A stretch of 64,000 bases of DNA from a bacterium F11 (lineage in GTDB: Bacteria; Elusimicrobiota; Elusimicrobia; F11), in assembly GCA_002176905.1 (NCBI GenBank), contig MSYE01000193.1:1-64000 (forward strand). The letters are read 5' to 3'. Position numbers and translations under genes: made by a program. Shown here one piece after another: positions 27,102-37,647 of this stretch; within the stretch, counting starts at the first letter, position 1, and each line of letters begins with the position of its first letter. The notes under the pieces are model-generated. The model saw only the letters and a program-made list of their open reading frames with translations. It was not told the DNA's origin and made no database searches.

Positions 27102-28673
27102 TTAGATTTGTACGTACTTAACATCAAGAATTGAGGCATTTGTTCGAATGGCCTCAAGGACATTATCCGGGACCTTGGTGTCCACCGTCAAAATTGAAAC
27201 GGCTTCCCCCCCCGTTGTTCGTCGCCCCACATCAAATCGGGCAATATTGATATTGGCAGCACCCAGAATTGTTCCGAGAAATCCCACAACGCCTGGCCGG
27301 TCAATATTGGTCAGCACAATCATGTTTCCTTCAGGAACAATATCAATCACCAAATCATCAATCAAAACCAGATGGGGTTGATCAGAGTTGAAGATGGTTC
27401 CAGCCACCCGACGACGTGTTTTGGCCGTGGTCACTTCAACGGTCAACAAACCCGTAAATTCTTTGGCTTCTGGATCAGCAACCTCATTGACTTCAACCCC
27501 GAAACTCTTGGCTTTTGAAAGGGCATTGACGGCCGAGATATCAGACGTCTTGGATGAGAGAATTCCTGAAACCGCTTCCGCAGTCAAAGGCGAGAGATTG
27601 TGCCGACTCAAAGTTCCGGCTCCGGTCAATTCAATTTTTTTAATGGGTCCATCAATGAGCGGACCAACAAACCGTCCCAGACGAGCGGCCAACACCAAAT
27701 AAGGTTTCAATTCCGGAGGAAAACTAACAGCGAGATTAAGGGCGTTACGAGCCACACCACTTTCAAAATAATCAATCACCGCTTCCGAGAGTTGAACCGC
27801 CACTTTGGACTGGGCCTCTTCTGTTGAGGCTCCAAGATGAGGTGTGGCAATAACATTGGGATGTTTAACCAGATCAAGATTCTTTGTTGGTTCTTGCTCA
27901 TAAACATCCAAGGCCGCTCCCTTAACTTGACCCGAGTTGAGCGCCTCTAAGAGATCAGCCTCTTTAATAACGCCACCCCGTGCACAATTGACAATGCGCA
28001 CACCTGGTTTCATTTTGGACATGGCCTCTGCATTAATCATATTTCGCGTGGCATCGGTGAGCGGAACATGGACAGAAATAAAATCTGCATTTTTGATAAC
28101 TTCATCCGTTGAAACCAGTTTGATACCGGCCAACCGGCACCATTCTGGATCGGCCATGGGATCATGACTCATGACGTCCATTCCCAACCCAATGGCTCTG
28201 GTGGCGACTTCTCTTCCAACGCGTCCGAGACCAACAAGGCCTAAGGTTTTTCCAACCAATTCTGTCCCCATAAACTTCTTACGGTCCCATCTTCCCAACT
28301 TCATTGTGGCATCGGCCTGTGAAACATTATGAGCCAAGGCCATAATAAGGCTGACCGTGTGTTCTGCCGCACTGACGGTATTGCCGCCAGGAACATTCAT
28401 CACAATCACACCTTTCTTGGAGGCAGCAGCCAAATCAATATTGTCCACACCCACTCCAGCGCGACCCACCAATTTCAAATTCTTTCCCGTTTCCAAAACG
28501 GTTGGCGTCACTTTTGTTTCAGACCGCACCAAGAGAACATCCGTGGAACCAACTTCCTTTAACAATTCATCCGGTTTCATTCCGGTCTTAATTTTAACAT
28601 CGAACTTTGGATTCTCCATCAAGGGAGATAATCCCTCTTTCTCTATTGGATCTGAAACTAATACTTTAACCAT
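27102..28673 (-). CDS. serA: D-3-phosphoglycerate dehydrogenase
   Basis: The first enzyme of serine synthesis, oxidising 3-phosphoglycerate with NAD. The 523-residue long form has the substrate domain with VGRAGVGVDNIDL, the NAD loop LVGLGRVGREVA and the catalytic Arg in NCARGGVI. Glu and His lie in the later stretch with TPHLGASTEEA. An intervening ASB domain and a C-terminal ACT domain (GNMIVLTNIDRPGVVG onward) complete it; the ACT domain usually gives serine feedback. It starts 45 bp after lon on the same strand. Confidence 0.96.
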   Translation of the reverse strand: MVKVLVSDPIEKEGLSPLMENPKFDVKIKTGMKPDELLKEVGSTDVLLVRSETKVTPTVLETGKNLKLVGRAGVGVDNIDLAAASKKGVIVMNVPGGNTVSAAEHTVSLIMALAHNVSQADATMKLGRWDRKKFMGTELVGKTLGLVGLGRVGREVATRAIGLGMDVMSHDPMADPEWCRLAGIKLVSTDEVIKNADFISVHVPLTDATRNMINAEAMSKMKPGVRIVNCARGGVIKEADLLEALNSGQVKGAALDVYEQEPTKNLDLVKHPNVIATPHLGASTEEAQSKVAVQLSEAVIDYFESGVARNALNLAVSFPPELKPYLVLAARLGRFVGPLIDGPIKKIELTGAGTLSRHNLSPLTAEAVSGILSSKTSDISAVNALSKAKSFGVEVNEVADPEAKEFTGLLTVEVTTAKTRRRVAGTIFNSDQPHLVLIDDLVIDIVPEGNMIVLTNIDRPGVVGFLGTILGAANINIARFDVGRRTTGGEAVSILTVDTKVPDNVLEAIRTNASILDVKYVQI

Positions 28674-28718
28674 TTTTTTCTGGCCTCCTCAGCTTTATAA
28701 TAATATTCAAAAAGGAAT

Positions 28719-31121
28719 TCAGTTGTGTCGCGGTAGAGATGCAGCTTTCCGATTGTTTGTTGAAGATCGCGGTGGCGTTGGCTGTAGCGCCAACTTAAAT
28801 ACCTCATCTACTGTCTCAACAGATTTTAATTTTAAATTTTTTCGAACCGTTTCGGGAATATCTGGCAAATCTTTCATGTTGGCCTTGGGGTAAAGAATCT
28901 CTTTTATTCCGTTATGAAAAGCCGCCAATACCTTTTCTTTGAGTCCACCCACCCCCAACACGCGTCCCCGCAACGTAATTTCTCCGGTCATGGCCAAATC
29001 CTTTCGAACAGGCAGACCCGTCAACGTTGAAACGATGGCGGTGGCCAAAGCAATTCCGGCCGAAGGCCCATCCTTGGGCACAGCACCCTCTGGAACGTGC
29101 ACATGCAAATCGCTTTTCTGGAAAGGTGTTTTTTGAATATTGAACCGACCCGCCTTTGACTTGACCAGAGAAAACGCTGTTTGCGCTGACTCTTGCATCA
29201 CACTCCCCAACTTCCCCGTTAAGAGAACTTTTCCATTGCCAGGCATATTTGTGACTTCAATGGTCAAAGTTTCTCCTCCGTGTTCGGTCCAGGCAAGTCC
29301 GGTAGCCACCCCTATGGCATTGGGGGACTCTTTCTCGCGAATGTACTCGGGTGGCCCCAAATAGGTCGATAAATCTTTCAATCGAATCGTATTGGATTTG
29401 GGTTTTTTCTTGCTCTTCTTTTGCTTGACCCATTCAACAGCCACTTTTCGGCATATCTTCGCAATTTTTCTCTGCATTTCCCGCACGCCAGCTTCTTGGG
29501 TATAGGTATGGATAATTTTTCGAAGAGTTTCATCTTCGATTTTGAGAACATTTTTTGGAAGACCGTGTTCCTTTGCCTCCTTATGCAAAATAAACTGCTG
29601 GGCAATGGAGACTTTTTCATCGGTGGTATAGGCCGAGAAACGAAGTATTTCCAATCGATCCAACAAGGTTCTTGGTATATCGTAAAGGGAATTTCCGGTG
29701 GCAATGAATATAATTTGAGACAAATCGAATCCCACATCGATAAAATGGTCTATAAAAGCTTTGTTTTGTTCCGGATCCAACACCTCAAGAAGCGCGCTGG
29801 AAGGATCCCCCCTCCAATCCGAGCCCATTTTGTCAATTTCATCTAAGAGGATAACGGGATTCTTGGTTCCCCCCCTTCGAAGAGCTTGAATGAGGCGCCC
29901 CGGCATCGAACCAATATAGGTCCGTCTGTGACCCCGGATTTCGGCCTCATCTCGAACTCCGCCTAATGAGATCCGAATAAATTTTCTTCCCAAAGCCCGG
30001 GCCATGGATTTCACCAAAGATGTCTTCCCGGTCCCAGGGGGTCCGATAAAACAAAGGATCGGGCCCTTAATGATTTTTGTTAATTTAAGAACCGCCAAAT
30101 ACTCCAAAATTCGTTCTTTTGGTTTTTCCAATCCAAAATGATCTTCCTCCAAAATTCTTTTGGCCTCTTCAACATTAATATGATCCTGGGTTGTCACAGA
30201 CCAAGGAAGCGCCAGAAGCCATTCAAGATAGGTTCGAACAACCGTGGCCTCTGGAGAATAGGGCATCATTTTCTCAAGACGGGATATTTCTTTTAACGCC
30301 GTGGCCTCAACGTCTTGAGGCATCTTGAGATTTTTGACTTTTCCCCGAAAATCATCCACTTCTTGGCCCAAGTCATCTTTTTTCTTTAATTCCTTTTGAA
30401 TGGCCCGCATTTGTTCGTTGAGATAGTACTCTCTCTGATTCTTTTCAATTTGACGATGAACACGGCTTTGAATTTTTCGTTCCAGCTGGAGAATCTCAAT
30501 TTCCGAATCGAGTATTTCGATGAGACGGTTTATCCGTTTTTCGATATCAACCAACTCCAGCAAATCCTGTTTTTCTTCCAGATCGATAAAAAGGGAGTCA
30601 GCCAAGTGGTCAACGAGCTCTCCCAACGATGTAAGAGTCCGAACATGTGAGATGATCTCAGCCGGAATGCGACCCGCTCGCTTGGCATAATCTTCAAATC
30701 GTCTTAAAACAATCCTGCGCATGGCTTCCCATTCAAAAGGTTTGCCCGACTGTGGAGATGTTTCATCAATGGGAAGCACATCCCCCACAAGAGACCCCTG
30801 TTGAACAGACAGATCCAATAATTTGGCTCTTTGTCGACCAATGACCCGAATTCGTATAAATCCATCGGCAAGCCCATTTGAGGACATGATTTCGGCCAAG
30901 GTACCAAACTCAAACAAATCTTTTCTGGTGGGATCTTCCACTTTCATGTTGCGTTGGGCCACAACAAAAATCTGACGGCTCTTCGTTAAGGCATGGTTCA
31001 CCGCCTGAACGGATCGTGGCCGCCCCACCACCAAAGGAACGCTTAGTTTTGGAAAAACCACGCGATCCCTTATGGGAAGAATAGGAACTGATACTGTTGT
31101 TTCTGATTGTTTTCGATTCAT
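28719..31121 (-). CDS. lon: ATP-dependent protease Lon (La)
   Basis: An 800-residue LonA. The N-terminal substrate domain begins [13 protein letters not shown], followed by a coiled-coil hairpin ([20 protein letters not shown] is the family marker). The AAA+ module has Walker [10 protein letters not shown] and Walker [11 protein letters not shown]. The protease domain has catalytic Ser in KDGPSAG and Lys in [11 protein letters not shown] use the ATG at 31121. A start at 31232 would overlap clpX by 74 bp and add an untypical basic leader, but the chosen ATG lacks a clear Shine-Dalgarno. It follows clpX. Confidence 0.95.
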   Translation of the reverse strand: MNRKQSETTVSVPILPIRDRVVFPKLSVPLVVGRPRSVQAVNHALTKSRQIFVVAQRNMKVEDPTRKDLFEFGTLAEIMSSNGLADGFIRIRVIGRQRAKLLDLSVQQGSLVGDVLPIDETSPQSGKPFEWEAMRRIVLRRFEDYAKRAGRIPAEIISHVRTLTSLGELVDHLADSLFIDLEEKQDLLELVDIEKRINRLIEILDSEIEILQLERKIQSRVHRQIEKNQREYYLNEQMRAIQKELKKKDDLGQEVDDFRGKVKNLKMPQDVEATALKEISRLEKMMPYSPEATVVRTYLEWLLALPWSVTTQDHINVEEAKRILEEDHFGLEKPKERILEYLAVLKLTKIIKGPILCFIGPPGTGKTSLVKSMARALGRKFIRISLGGVRDEAEIRGHRRTYIGSMPGRLIQALRRGGTKNPVILLDEIDKMGSDWRGDPSSALLEVLDPEQNKAFIDHFIDVGFDLSQIIFIATGNSLYDIPRTLLDRLEILRFSAYTTDEKVSIAQQFILHKEAKEHGLPKNVLKIEDETLRKIIHTYTQEAGVREMQRKIAKICRKVAVEWVKQKKSKKKPKSNTIRLKDLSTYLGPPEYIREKESPNAIGVATGLAWTEHGGETLTIEVTNMPGNGKVLLTGKLGSVMQESAQTAFSLVKSKAGRFNIQKTPFQKSDLHVHVPEGAVPKDGPSAGIALATAIVSTLTGLPVRKDLAMTGEITLRGRVLGVGGLKEKVLAAFHNGIKEILYPKANMKDLPDIPETVRKNLKLKSVETVDEVFKLALQPTPPRSSTNNRKAASLPRHN

Positions 31122-31158
31122 TTTTTTTAATACTGGAGAAGAAGGTTTGGAAGAAATC

Positions 31159-32427
31159 TTATGCGGATTTCTTTTCCGCTTGTCCGTAAACTCGAATGGG
31201 AAGTTTTTCTTTACGGACAACGGTATCATCAATAATGACCTTTTTTAAACTTTTCTGCTCAGGTAATTCGTACATCAAATCCATGGTTAAATCTTCAATA
31301 ATCGCCCGCAATCCTCTCGCACCCGAACCCCGTGAAAGGGCCAGGGAGGCAATTTCTTTCAAGGCCGAATCGGTTAAGTCCAATTCAACCCCTTCGAGCT
31401 TAAACATTTTCTGAAATTGTTTGACCAACGCATTTTTGGGACGGGTCAGAATATCCACCAATGTCCCCTGCCGGAGAGAATCCAAGGTCGTAACAACGGG
31501 AAGCCGTCCCACCAATTCAGGGATGAGCCCATACGACATCAAATCTTCCGGTTGAACAAATTTAATGAACTCGGCGTACTCTTCTTGTCGAGAAGGTTTG
31601 ATATCGGCTCCAAAACCCAATCCTTGTTTTCCCATGCGACTCTGAATAATTTGAGACATCCCCTCAAACGCCCCTCCACAAATAAACAGAATGTGGGTGG
31701 TGTTCACTTGAATGTATTCCTGCTGAGGGTGCTTCCGGCCCCCTTGCGGAGGAACAGAGGCCACGGTTCCTTCCAAAATCTTTAATAGAGCCTGCTGCAC
31801 CCCTTCCCCTGAGACATCCCGGGTAATGGAGGGAGAATCGGATTTTCGAGAAATCTTATCGAGCTCATCAATATAGACAATCCCCCGTTCGGCCCGCTTC
31901 ACATCATAGGCCGCTGACTGGAGAAGCCGAAGGACCACGTTTTCAACATCCTCTCCGACATATCCGGCCTCGGTCAACACAGTGGCATCAGCTATGGCAA
32001 ATGGGACATGAAGCAACCGGGCCAATGTCTGGGCCAACAACGTTTTCCCGGTTCCCGTGGGCCCAACCAGGAGAATATTGGATTTGCTGAGTTCCACATC
32101 CTGTTTGTTGTTGTTCCGATTCGATCGTTCAGAGACTTCAACACGGCGGTAATGGTTGTAAACAGCCACAGCAAGAGCCTTTTTCGCCTTTTCTTGGCCA
32201 ATAACATATTCATCAAGGGCAGCTTTGATCTGGGCGGGTTTGGGCAGGGTCCGGATGGAATGCCGCTGCTCCTCCTCTGTGATTTTCTGGAGGAGGGCAT
32301 AGGAATTGCGAATACATTCCTCACAGACATAGGTCCCCTGTCCACCGATGAGCTTTAATCCATCGGTTTTTCCTTTGGTACAGAAGACACACTGTGGGGA
32401 ATCGCTTAAGCCGAAGCCTGAGTCCAT
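31159..32427 (-). CDS. clpX: ClpX unfoldase subunit of the Clp protease
   Basis: A 422-residue AAA+ unfoldase. The zinc-binding cysteines are 13, 16, 35 and 38, Walker A is GPTGTGKT (122-129), Walker B is [10 protein letters not shown], the pore loop is GYVGEDV, and the sensor region has [19 protein letters not shown]-like loop that binds ClpP is expected in the ICGGAFEGM to GFGAD segment. It feeds unfolded protein to ClpP, encoded 15 bp upstream. Confidence 0.97.
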   Translation of the reverse strand: MDSGFGLSDSPQCVFCTKGKTDGLKLIGGQGTYVCEECIRNSYALLQKITEEEQRHSIRTLPKPAQIKAALDEYVIGQEKAKKALAVAVYNHYRRVEVSERSNRNNNKQDVELSKSNILLVGPTGTGKTLLAQTLARLLHVPFAIADATVLTEAGYVGEDVENVVLRLLQSAAYDVKRAERGIVYIDELDKISRKSDSPSITRDVSGEGVQQALLKILEGTVASVPPQGGRKHPQQEYIQVNTTHILFICGGAFEGMSQIIQSRMGKQGLGFGADIKPSRQEEYAEFIKFVQPEDLMSYGLIPELVGRLPVVTTLDSLRQGTLVDILTRPKNALVKQFQKMFKLEGVELDLTDSALKEIASLALSRGSGARGLRAIIEDLTMDLMYELPEQKSLKKVIIDDTVVRKEKLPIRVYGQAEKKSA

Positions 32428-32442
32428 GGTATTAATCTACCC

Positions 32443-33066
32443 TCACTTTTTCAAAATTTCACGTATTTTTCGAGGATTAATGACCTCATCTATTATCCCA
32501 TATTCCAGGGCCTCTTCTGAGGACATATAATAATTTCTCTCCATATCCGACTGAACCTTATCCAGTTTCTTGCCGGTATGCTTGGCCATGATCTCGCTGA
32601 GCCGTTCCTTGGTCTTGATCAACTCTTTTGTCTCAATTTTGATATCGGTGGCTTGGCCTGAGAGCCCTCCCCCAGCCAAAAGAGGCTGATGGATCATAAT
32701 ACGGGAGTTGGGGAGACAATAACGGTGGCCTTTGGAACCGGCGGTGAGCAAAACAGCGCCAAAGCTCATCGCCATCCCCATACAAATGGTGGTAATAGGC
32801 GACCGGATGTATTGCATGGTGTCGTAAACCGCCAATCCTGCCGTCACCATCCCTCCAGGGGAGTTGATATAAAGGTTAATTTCTTTCTCGGGATCCTCTG
32901 CTTCAAGATAGAGCAGCTGAGCGATGATGAGATTGGCCGAGTCGGTCGTTACCGCTCCGCCAAATCCTCCAACAAATATGATCCGATCTTTCAGAAGCCG
33001 CGAATAAATATCGTATCCGACTACAGCACCCTGATTCCACCTTTCAATAATCGAGGGTATGATCAT
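32443..33066 (-). CDS. clpP: ClpP protease subunit with Ser-His-Asn triad
   Basis: A 207-residue ClpP that starts in an ATGA overlap with tig, with GGAGG 6 nt before the ATG. The longer in-frame extension is rejected. [17 protein letters not shown], Ser101 in [11 protein letters not shown] and His126 in MIHQPL are conserved. The third catalytic residue, the Asp of the usual DRDxF motif, is Asn178 here (MERNYYMS, codon AAT). ClpP1 of Listeria has the same change. Activity may be lowered or depend on ClpX binding. It is the only ClpP in the window. Confidence 0.95.
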   Translation of the reverse strand: MIIPSIIERWNQGAVVGYDIYSRLLKDRIIFVGGFGGAVTTDSANLIIAQLLYLEAEDPEKEINLYINSPGGMVTAGLAVYDTMQYIRSPITTICMGMAMSFGAVLLTAGSKGHRYCLPNSRIMIHQPLLAGGGLSGQATDIKIETKELIKTKERLSEIMAKHTGKKLDKVQSDMERNYYMSSEEALEYGIIDEVINPRKIREILKK

Positions 33067-34379
33067 TTCGATCCTCCAGTTATGACTTTGATTTTGGCAT
33101 GGCTGATGAGCCAATCGAAAATTTTTCCGTCCTTCATTTCTGAACGTATTTGGTCGCGATAGGTTCCATTGAGAAGCTTTTCCATTGATTCCCGTTCGGC
33201 TGGTTGAGATTGGGCCACCACCTCATCAATCCGATTCTTCAAATCCGCATCGGTGACCTCCAGCTTTTCATGGGAGGCTATCTGGTTCAACACATAGGCC
33301 AACCGAACTTCCCGTTCCGCCTGTTGAGCCATTTGGGGTTTGATCCCATCGAGAATCTTATCTTGTTCCGCCTTTTTATACCCCTGCTGATTCAATCGAT
33401 AACGTTGCCGATCAACAAGGCGCTCTGATTGACTTTGGATCAAACTTTTGGGCACCGAAAACTTGTTCTCTTCGAGAAGTTTGTCAATAAGCTGCCCTTC
33501 TAATTGTTTTCTATTGGCTTGCTCCGCCTCTTTCTCCATATTCCCTTTGATTCGGGATCGCAACTGCTCAAAGCTTTCCAACCCCAAATCCTTGGCAAAA
33601 TCGTCATCCAGTTTTGGAACCTTTTTCTCTTTTATGGCATTGATCGTAACATTGAATTTGGCCTTTTTACCCGCCAGATGTTTGGCCGGTGACTCTTCCG
33701 GAAAGGTCACCTCAACTTCGCGTGTTTCACCGGTTTTGGCGCCAATCAAGCCTTCGGCCAACCCAGCGATGGCTTGCGGGGCGGACAAATCAATCAAAAA
33801 ATTCTCAGCCTTTGTCCCTTCAATGGGTTTGCCATCGATAAATCCCTCATAATTGATATTGGCCAAATGGGTAAGGGCCAATGTTTCCTCTTTGGATTCA
33901 ATCAGCTTGGCATTGGCATTGGCGATCTCATCCAATTTCTTTTGGACATCCTCTTCCGTTGTACTTGTTTTCTCCTGTGTTACTTTTAGGCCTTTGTACG
34001 AATTCAATTTAAAGGTAGGGGCGATTTCAACCTGAAATTCAAAATGAAACGGTTTTTCCGGGTCAAACTTCAGATTGAGAATGACAGGCGTTTGAATGGC
34101 CTGGATGTTTTTTTGCTGGAGGGCCTCTGCCACTCCTTCTCGGAGAAGATTGTCCTCTGCACGGGCAAAAGCGTTTTCTTTAAAATTCTTTCTCACCAAT
34201 TCCAACGGTGTTTTTCCGGGACGAAATCCAGGCAATTTGGCCTGATTCTGCACAGTTAAGAAGGCCTTTTCAATTTGCTCTTTAACTCTGGCCTGCGGCA
34301 TTTCCACTGTAACCGTTTGAATGCAGTCTTTCTCGTCTCCCAATTTTACTTTGATGTTGTCTTTTAAACCCATGATCAT
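33063..34379 (-). CDS. tig: Trigger factor chaperone
   Basis: The 438-residue ribosome-bound chaperone and prolyl isomerase. The ribosome-binding motif is [12 protein letters not shown] near residue 50. A FKBP-like domain with [14 protein letters not shown] and [13 protein letters not shown] occupies about 150-240, and a long helical C-terminal domain holds nascent chains. It heads the tig-clpP-clpX-lon run, the usual order in many bacteria, so folding and degradation genes share a transcript. Confidence 0.96.
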   Translation of the reverse strand: MIMGLKDNIKVKLGDEKDCIQTVTVEMPQARVKEQIEKAFLTVQNQAKLPGFRPGKTPLELVRKNFKENAFARAEDNLLREGVAEALQQKNIQAIQTPVILNLKFDPEKPFHFEFQVEIAPTFKLNSYKGLKVTQEKTSTTEEDVQKKLDEIANANAKLIESKEETLALTHLANINYEGFIDGKPIEGTKAENFLIDLSAPQAIAGLAEGLIGAKTGETREVEVTFPEESPAKHLAGKKAKFNVTINAIKEKKVPKLDDDFAKDLGLESFEQLRSRIKGNMEKEAEQANRKQLEGQLIDKLLEENKFSVPKSLIQSQSERLVDRQRYRLNQQGYKKAEQDKILDGIKPQMAQQAEREVRLAYVLNQIASHEKLEVTDADLKNRIDEVVAQSQPAERESMEKLLNGTYRDQIRSEMKDGKIFDWLISHAKIKVITGGSK

Positions 34380-34435
34380 AATGTCCGTCTCACTTTAATG
34401 TTTTTACGTCAGAAAACAATTTTCCAATTCCCCAA

Positions 34436-34463
34436 TCGAGCTCGAGCTCGAGTTCGAGCTCGA
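34436..34463. repeat. CGAGCT repeat next to tRNA-Leu
   Basis: Four CGAGCT-type units, one altered to CGAGTT, followed by an ATTCGCC-GAA-GGCGAAT hairpin at 34464-34480 that abuts the tRNA 3' end. It matches the arrangement at 24400-24430. Confidence 0.75.
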
Positions 34464-34480
34464 ATTCGCCGAAGGCGAAT

Positions 34481-34568
34481 TGTAGGCAGGATGGGAGTTG
34501 AACCCACAAGCCCTTGCGGGCACAAGGTCCTAAGCCTTGCGCGTCTGCCAGTTCCGCCACCTGCCTAC
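34481..34568 (-). tRNA. tRNA-Leu (anticodon UAG)
   Basis: An 88-nt class II tRNA. The acceptor is GTAGGCA with TGCCTAC, the anticodon stem CAAGG with CCTTG has loop CTTAGGA (TAG), a long variable arm TGCCCGCAAGGGCT follows, and the T arm is GTGGGTTCAACTCCCAT. Confidence 0.95.
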
Positions 34569-34773
34569 GTCCGCCGAAGGCGGACTACGGCAGGCAAGCC
34601 TGCCTCCTGTCATGAAAACAAAAGGAAAGCCTCACCTGCCTGGAATTTTGGCCGAAGGTCAAAATTCCCTTCGATTTTCGTTTTTCGATCTAAAGAAATC
34701 CGTCTTGCGTTTTTGGAATTCGCAGACCGAAAACCGAAAATTGAGGGAAAAATTTTCCAAAGGAAAATTTTTT
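34569..34773. repeat. Cluster of short palindromes between tRNA-Leu and tRNA-Arg
   Basis: In 200 bp there are at least four hairpins: GTCCGCC-GAA-GGCGGAC at 34569, GGCAGGC-AA-GCCTGCC at 34589, GAATTTTGGCC-GAA-GGTCAAAATTC at 34649, and AAAATTTTCC-AAA-GGAAAATTTT near 34750. GAA or AAA turns recur. No gene can be supported here. Confidence 0.75.
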
Positions 34774-34846
34774 CGCGCCCGGCAGGACTCGAACCTGCGA
34801 CCTGCTGGTTCGAAGCCAGACGCTCTTCCAGCTGAGCTACGGGCGC
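34774..34846 (-). tRNA. tRNA-Arg (anticodon UCG)
   Basis: A 73-nt cloverleaf. The acceptor is GCGCCCG with CGGGCGC, the D arm TAGCTCAGCTGGAAGAGC, the anticodon stem CTGG with CCAG has loop CTTCGAA (TCG), and the T arm is GCAGGTTCGAGTCCTGC. Confidence 0.95.
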
Positions 34847-35121
34847 AACATGTCACTTCATATTGGGGATTGACCAATCTCTGAAGAGGGGGTATTTTAC
34901 ATTTTTTTCGATCAACTCAGTTGAAATTCGACTTCCAATTCAATACCAATTCCGCTTTTTATCATTTTGTTGCATCCTGGATTTGATTCGCCATTTTAAT
35001 CCCAGGGTCCCCTTATCATCCCCCCTTATATAGCAGTTTATCTTTTTGCATTGAATTTTATATGCAAATTCTTATACGCATGCATTACAAGAAACACGAA
35101 CGAAATTGCGTCAAAGATTGA

Positions 35122-36735
35122 TTAGTATTTTGTTAATCCTGGTTGATGTGGCAGTGTGAACCAAAAACGGCTGCCCTTACCAACACCTCCTGAATCAACG
35201 CCAATCTCCCCCCCATGGGCTTCAATCCACATCCGAGCAATCGTTAAACCGATTCCTGTTCCTTTTGATCGGTTTCTTCCGCGCCCCTGAAAGAAACGAT
35301 CGAAGATATAAGGTTTTTCATCAGGCCCAATACCCATACCCGAATCCTGTACCTCAACACGGACTCTCCCATTATCATTGTTGCACCTAACAGCCACTTT
35401 CCCTTTGTCCGTAAATTTAACAGCATTCGAGATGAGATTTGAAACAACCTGCGCAATTCGCTTTTCATCACAGAGGACTATCACAGGATCACCTATTTGA
35501 AATTCAATGGAGATTCCCTTTGCCTTTACGAGAGCGTTATTTGAGTTACAAATTTCCTGAACAAGCCCTGCAATATCCACCTTATTAATATTTAATGATC
35601 GGCTTTCTTGGTTATTCCCAAAAATTTGTATCAGGTCATCAATAAACATCTTTAACCTTATCGAGTTTCTCTCAATCATTTCAAAGTAAGAGGTATCTTT
35701 GGGATTGATTTGAGTCTTAATCCGGTCATCCAACATATCAAGCGCACTTTCAATGGCTACCAATGGGCTCTTAAGCTCATGAGTGAGTCCTGCCAGGGTG
35801 TTTTCCCGAAACATATTACCCCGTTGAACCACCAATGCGTATAAGAAAGGTCCAAGGGAAAGGACTCCCGCGATGATAAAAATCTCAAACAGAATAAGAA
35901 GTGGCCAAGATCCGAGCGTCTCGGCAAGGTTTGCATGGATGAATATTGGAATGGGAATGATAAGCGCAATCAAGAGAAAGTAAATAAATAAAAGAAATCC
36001 AGTTTTTTTAAGGAGTACCCCAATATCCATTGCCTGATATTTAATAATCGCCCAAGAAACGAGAACAGGATAAAGAAAAACCAGGAATTGACCAAAAGGA
36101 TAAATATCAACATTGTAATCATAAAAGAAATTTGTAGAACCGCCGATCACACCACAAGCAATGCCAATAGCAATCCATCTATATTTCTTCTGCTCTGTGA
36201 CAGAAACGGTCTTAATTGAACGAAACAGACGAAGGCAAGAATATCCCATGCAAAGAAAAAAGTGGATTGTAAAGACATGATAAGCAGGACCGAGGATATC
36301 CCAAAATCGAAAAGGGCCTCGAGGAACAAGATCCGGCACGAACCACTCGATTCGGATCCATAAAACACACATTAGAATAGTACTAATACCAAAACAGACA
36401 AATAAAAAAGTGCGGATAATCGGTTTCCGCGTGAACACAGAAACAAACCAGACAAATGTTGTCGGAATCCAAACCCCACCCGTATAAAACACCTGATTCC
36501 ACATGAGGGAGATACGCTCATTGGGAGACAGAATAGCCATTCCTAAACCACCACCCCAAATTGCAACGCTCAAACTGGTCAATGCCCAGATTCGATTCTC
36601 TTTTAAGTTTGGATTTCCTAGAAATACGGCTATGGCGAGGAGAAGACTTAAAATCCCCGTTCCAATGGACGCCAATCCAAAAGCCAATTCCGGAATATTT
36701 GAGAATGTCATAAAGCTGATTTTCTCACAAATCAC
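35122..36735 (-). CDS. Sensor histidine kinase with N-terminal 7TM-like domain
   Basis: A 537-residue kinase. Seven or eight membrane helices occupy residues 15-300. The loop from about 120 to 150 has acidic and aromatic residues (LVPRGPFRFWD). The HisKA H-box is GLTHELKSPL, the N-box VVSNLISNAVKFT, the G1 DSGMGIG, the F-box FDRFFQG and the G2 GTGIGLTIA; all look intact. The 7TM-HK layout suggests sensing within the membrane, for example a lipid or hydrophobic signal. GTG at 36735 has AGGA 5 nt before it; an in-frame ATG lies 8 codons on. No receiver gene is adjacent downstream. Confidence 0.9.
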   Translation of the reverse strand: MICEKISFMTFSNIPELAFGLASIGTGILSLLLAIAVFLGNPNLKENRIWALTSLSVAIWGGGLGMAILSPNERISLMWNQVFYTGGVWIPTTFVWFVSVFTRKPIIRTFLFVCFGISTILMCVLWIRIEWFVPDLVPRGPFRFWDILGPAYHVFTIHFFLCMGYSCLRLFRSIKTVSVTEQKKYRWIAIGIACGVIGGSTNFFYDYNVDIYPFGQFLVFLYPVLVSWAIIKYQAMDIGVLLKKTGFLLFIYFLLIALIIPIPIFIHANLAETLGSWPLLILFEIFIIAGVLSLGPFLYALVVQRGNMFRENTLAGLTHELKSPLVAIESALDMLDDRIKTQINPKDTSYFEMIERNSIRLKMFIDDLIQIFGNNQESRSLNINKVDIAGLVQEICNSNNALVKAKGISIEFQIGDPVIVLCDEKRIAQVVSNLISNAVKFTDKGKVAVRCNNDNGRVRVEVQDSGMGIGPDEKPYIFDRFFQGRGRNRSKGTGIGLTIARMWIEAHGGEIGVDSGGVGKGSRFWFTLPHQPGLTKY

Positions 36736-36794
36736 TCAATTCCTGAAGTTATAATTACTGAATTTAATGCAGAAGAAGGCAAATAACCAGAAGA

Positions 36795-36967
36795 TCTACC
36801 TTATATGTTCGATGGATTCATTAAAGGAAAGAAACGCGTACGAAAAGGAAGTGGGATTGGCCCTCGCCGTCTCAAAAACCTGGATCGAGGCCCACGGCGG
36901 AGAAATCGGTGTCGAGTCCGAAGGCGAAGGAAAGGGGAGCTGGTTCTGGTTTACGCTTCCCAAGTGA
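36795..36967 (+). pseudogene. Histidine kinase ATPase-domain remnant
   Basis: The end of a kinase HATPase domain is readable on the plus strand: [11 protein letters not shown] then KGSGIG in one frame. A shift to the next frame then gives [17 protein letters not shown] and [10 protein letters not shown]. The two frames join near 36862, so the copy is frameshifted and lacks everything upstream. It is closest by eye to the 35122 and 46589 kinases and points to repeated duplication in this region. Confidence 0.75.
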
Positions 36968-37140
36968 TGTTTTTCTAATTCAACGCTTTCCCTTCCTAAC
37001 ACATAAACCAAAAATCTTCAAAAAAGAGACATTGAGAACATCTTCTCAAATAACATCAAGGCTATCATCATTGATGTCTTCGCCCATGCGCAATCATTCG
37101 ATAATAAAATTTTTAATCGTGTGTTAGAGAAAAAACTCAT

Positions 37141-37647
37141 TCAGCCCTTCTTCATCAAATCTTCGGGGTTCATTCCCCTCGTTTTTAAATAGTATTCTGC
37201 CATCTCTTTAGTAATTTCTTTATTTGACCTCATTAGATTCCAGGCAATCTCATCGACCAACTCCTGATTAACATCTTTGACCTCCCCTGAATCGACCGAT
37301 TTAAAAACTATATCTGGTATTTTTCCACTCTTTGCATATTCTGCCCAAATTAAATTTACTGGAAGTGTGTTTGCACTTTTTGTATCTCTGTGAGCCGTAA
37401 AAGGAATGATCGGTATGCTTTTCAGGCCTGGATTTTCACGTATAGCCCCATAAATTTTATCACCCGTCATCCCTGGAAGTTCGAGATCAAGAATCATTAA
37501 ATCTACGTGGTTATTTTTCATATATGGGAGAACTTCCATTCCATTTTCAATTGTCTTAACTTCAAACCCCAAACCTTCGAACAAGACAGAGAGCATGTTA
37601 GCTGTAAAAGTATTGTCCTCCACTACGAGCATCTTATATTTCATCAT
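37141..37647 (-). CDS. Single-domain response regulator with C-terminal extension
   Basis: A 168-residue receiver protein. Acidic residues lie in VVEDN at the N-terminus, the phosphoacceptor Asp in MILDLELPGMTG, a Thr in PFTAH and a Lys in DIVFKSVD. The segment between Thr and Lys is longer than usual (about 35 residues). A helical tail (about 125-168) replaces any DNA-binding domain. It starts in an ATGA overlap with the kinase at 37644, its likely partner. It probably acts through protein contacts. Confidence 0.88.
   Translation of the reverse strand: MMKYKMLVVEDNTFTANMLSVLFEGLGFEVKTIENGMEVLPYMKNNHVDLMILDLELPGMTGDKIYGAIRENPGLKSIPIIPFTAHRDTKSANTLPVNLIWAEYAKSGKIPDIVFKSVDSGEVKDVNQELVDEIAWNLMRSNKEITKEMAEYYLKTRGMNPEDLMKKG

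Noticed and set aside
34398..34884. Reading frames over the tRNA-Leu and tRNA-Arg genes
   Set aside because: They are antisense or sense translations of tRNA and palindromes, a frequent false annotation.
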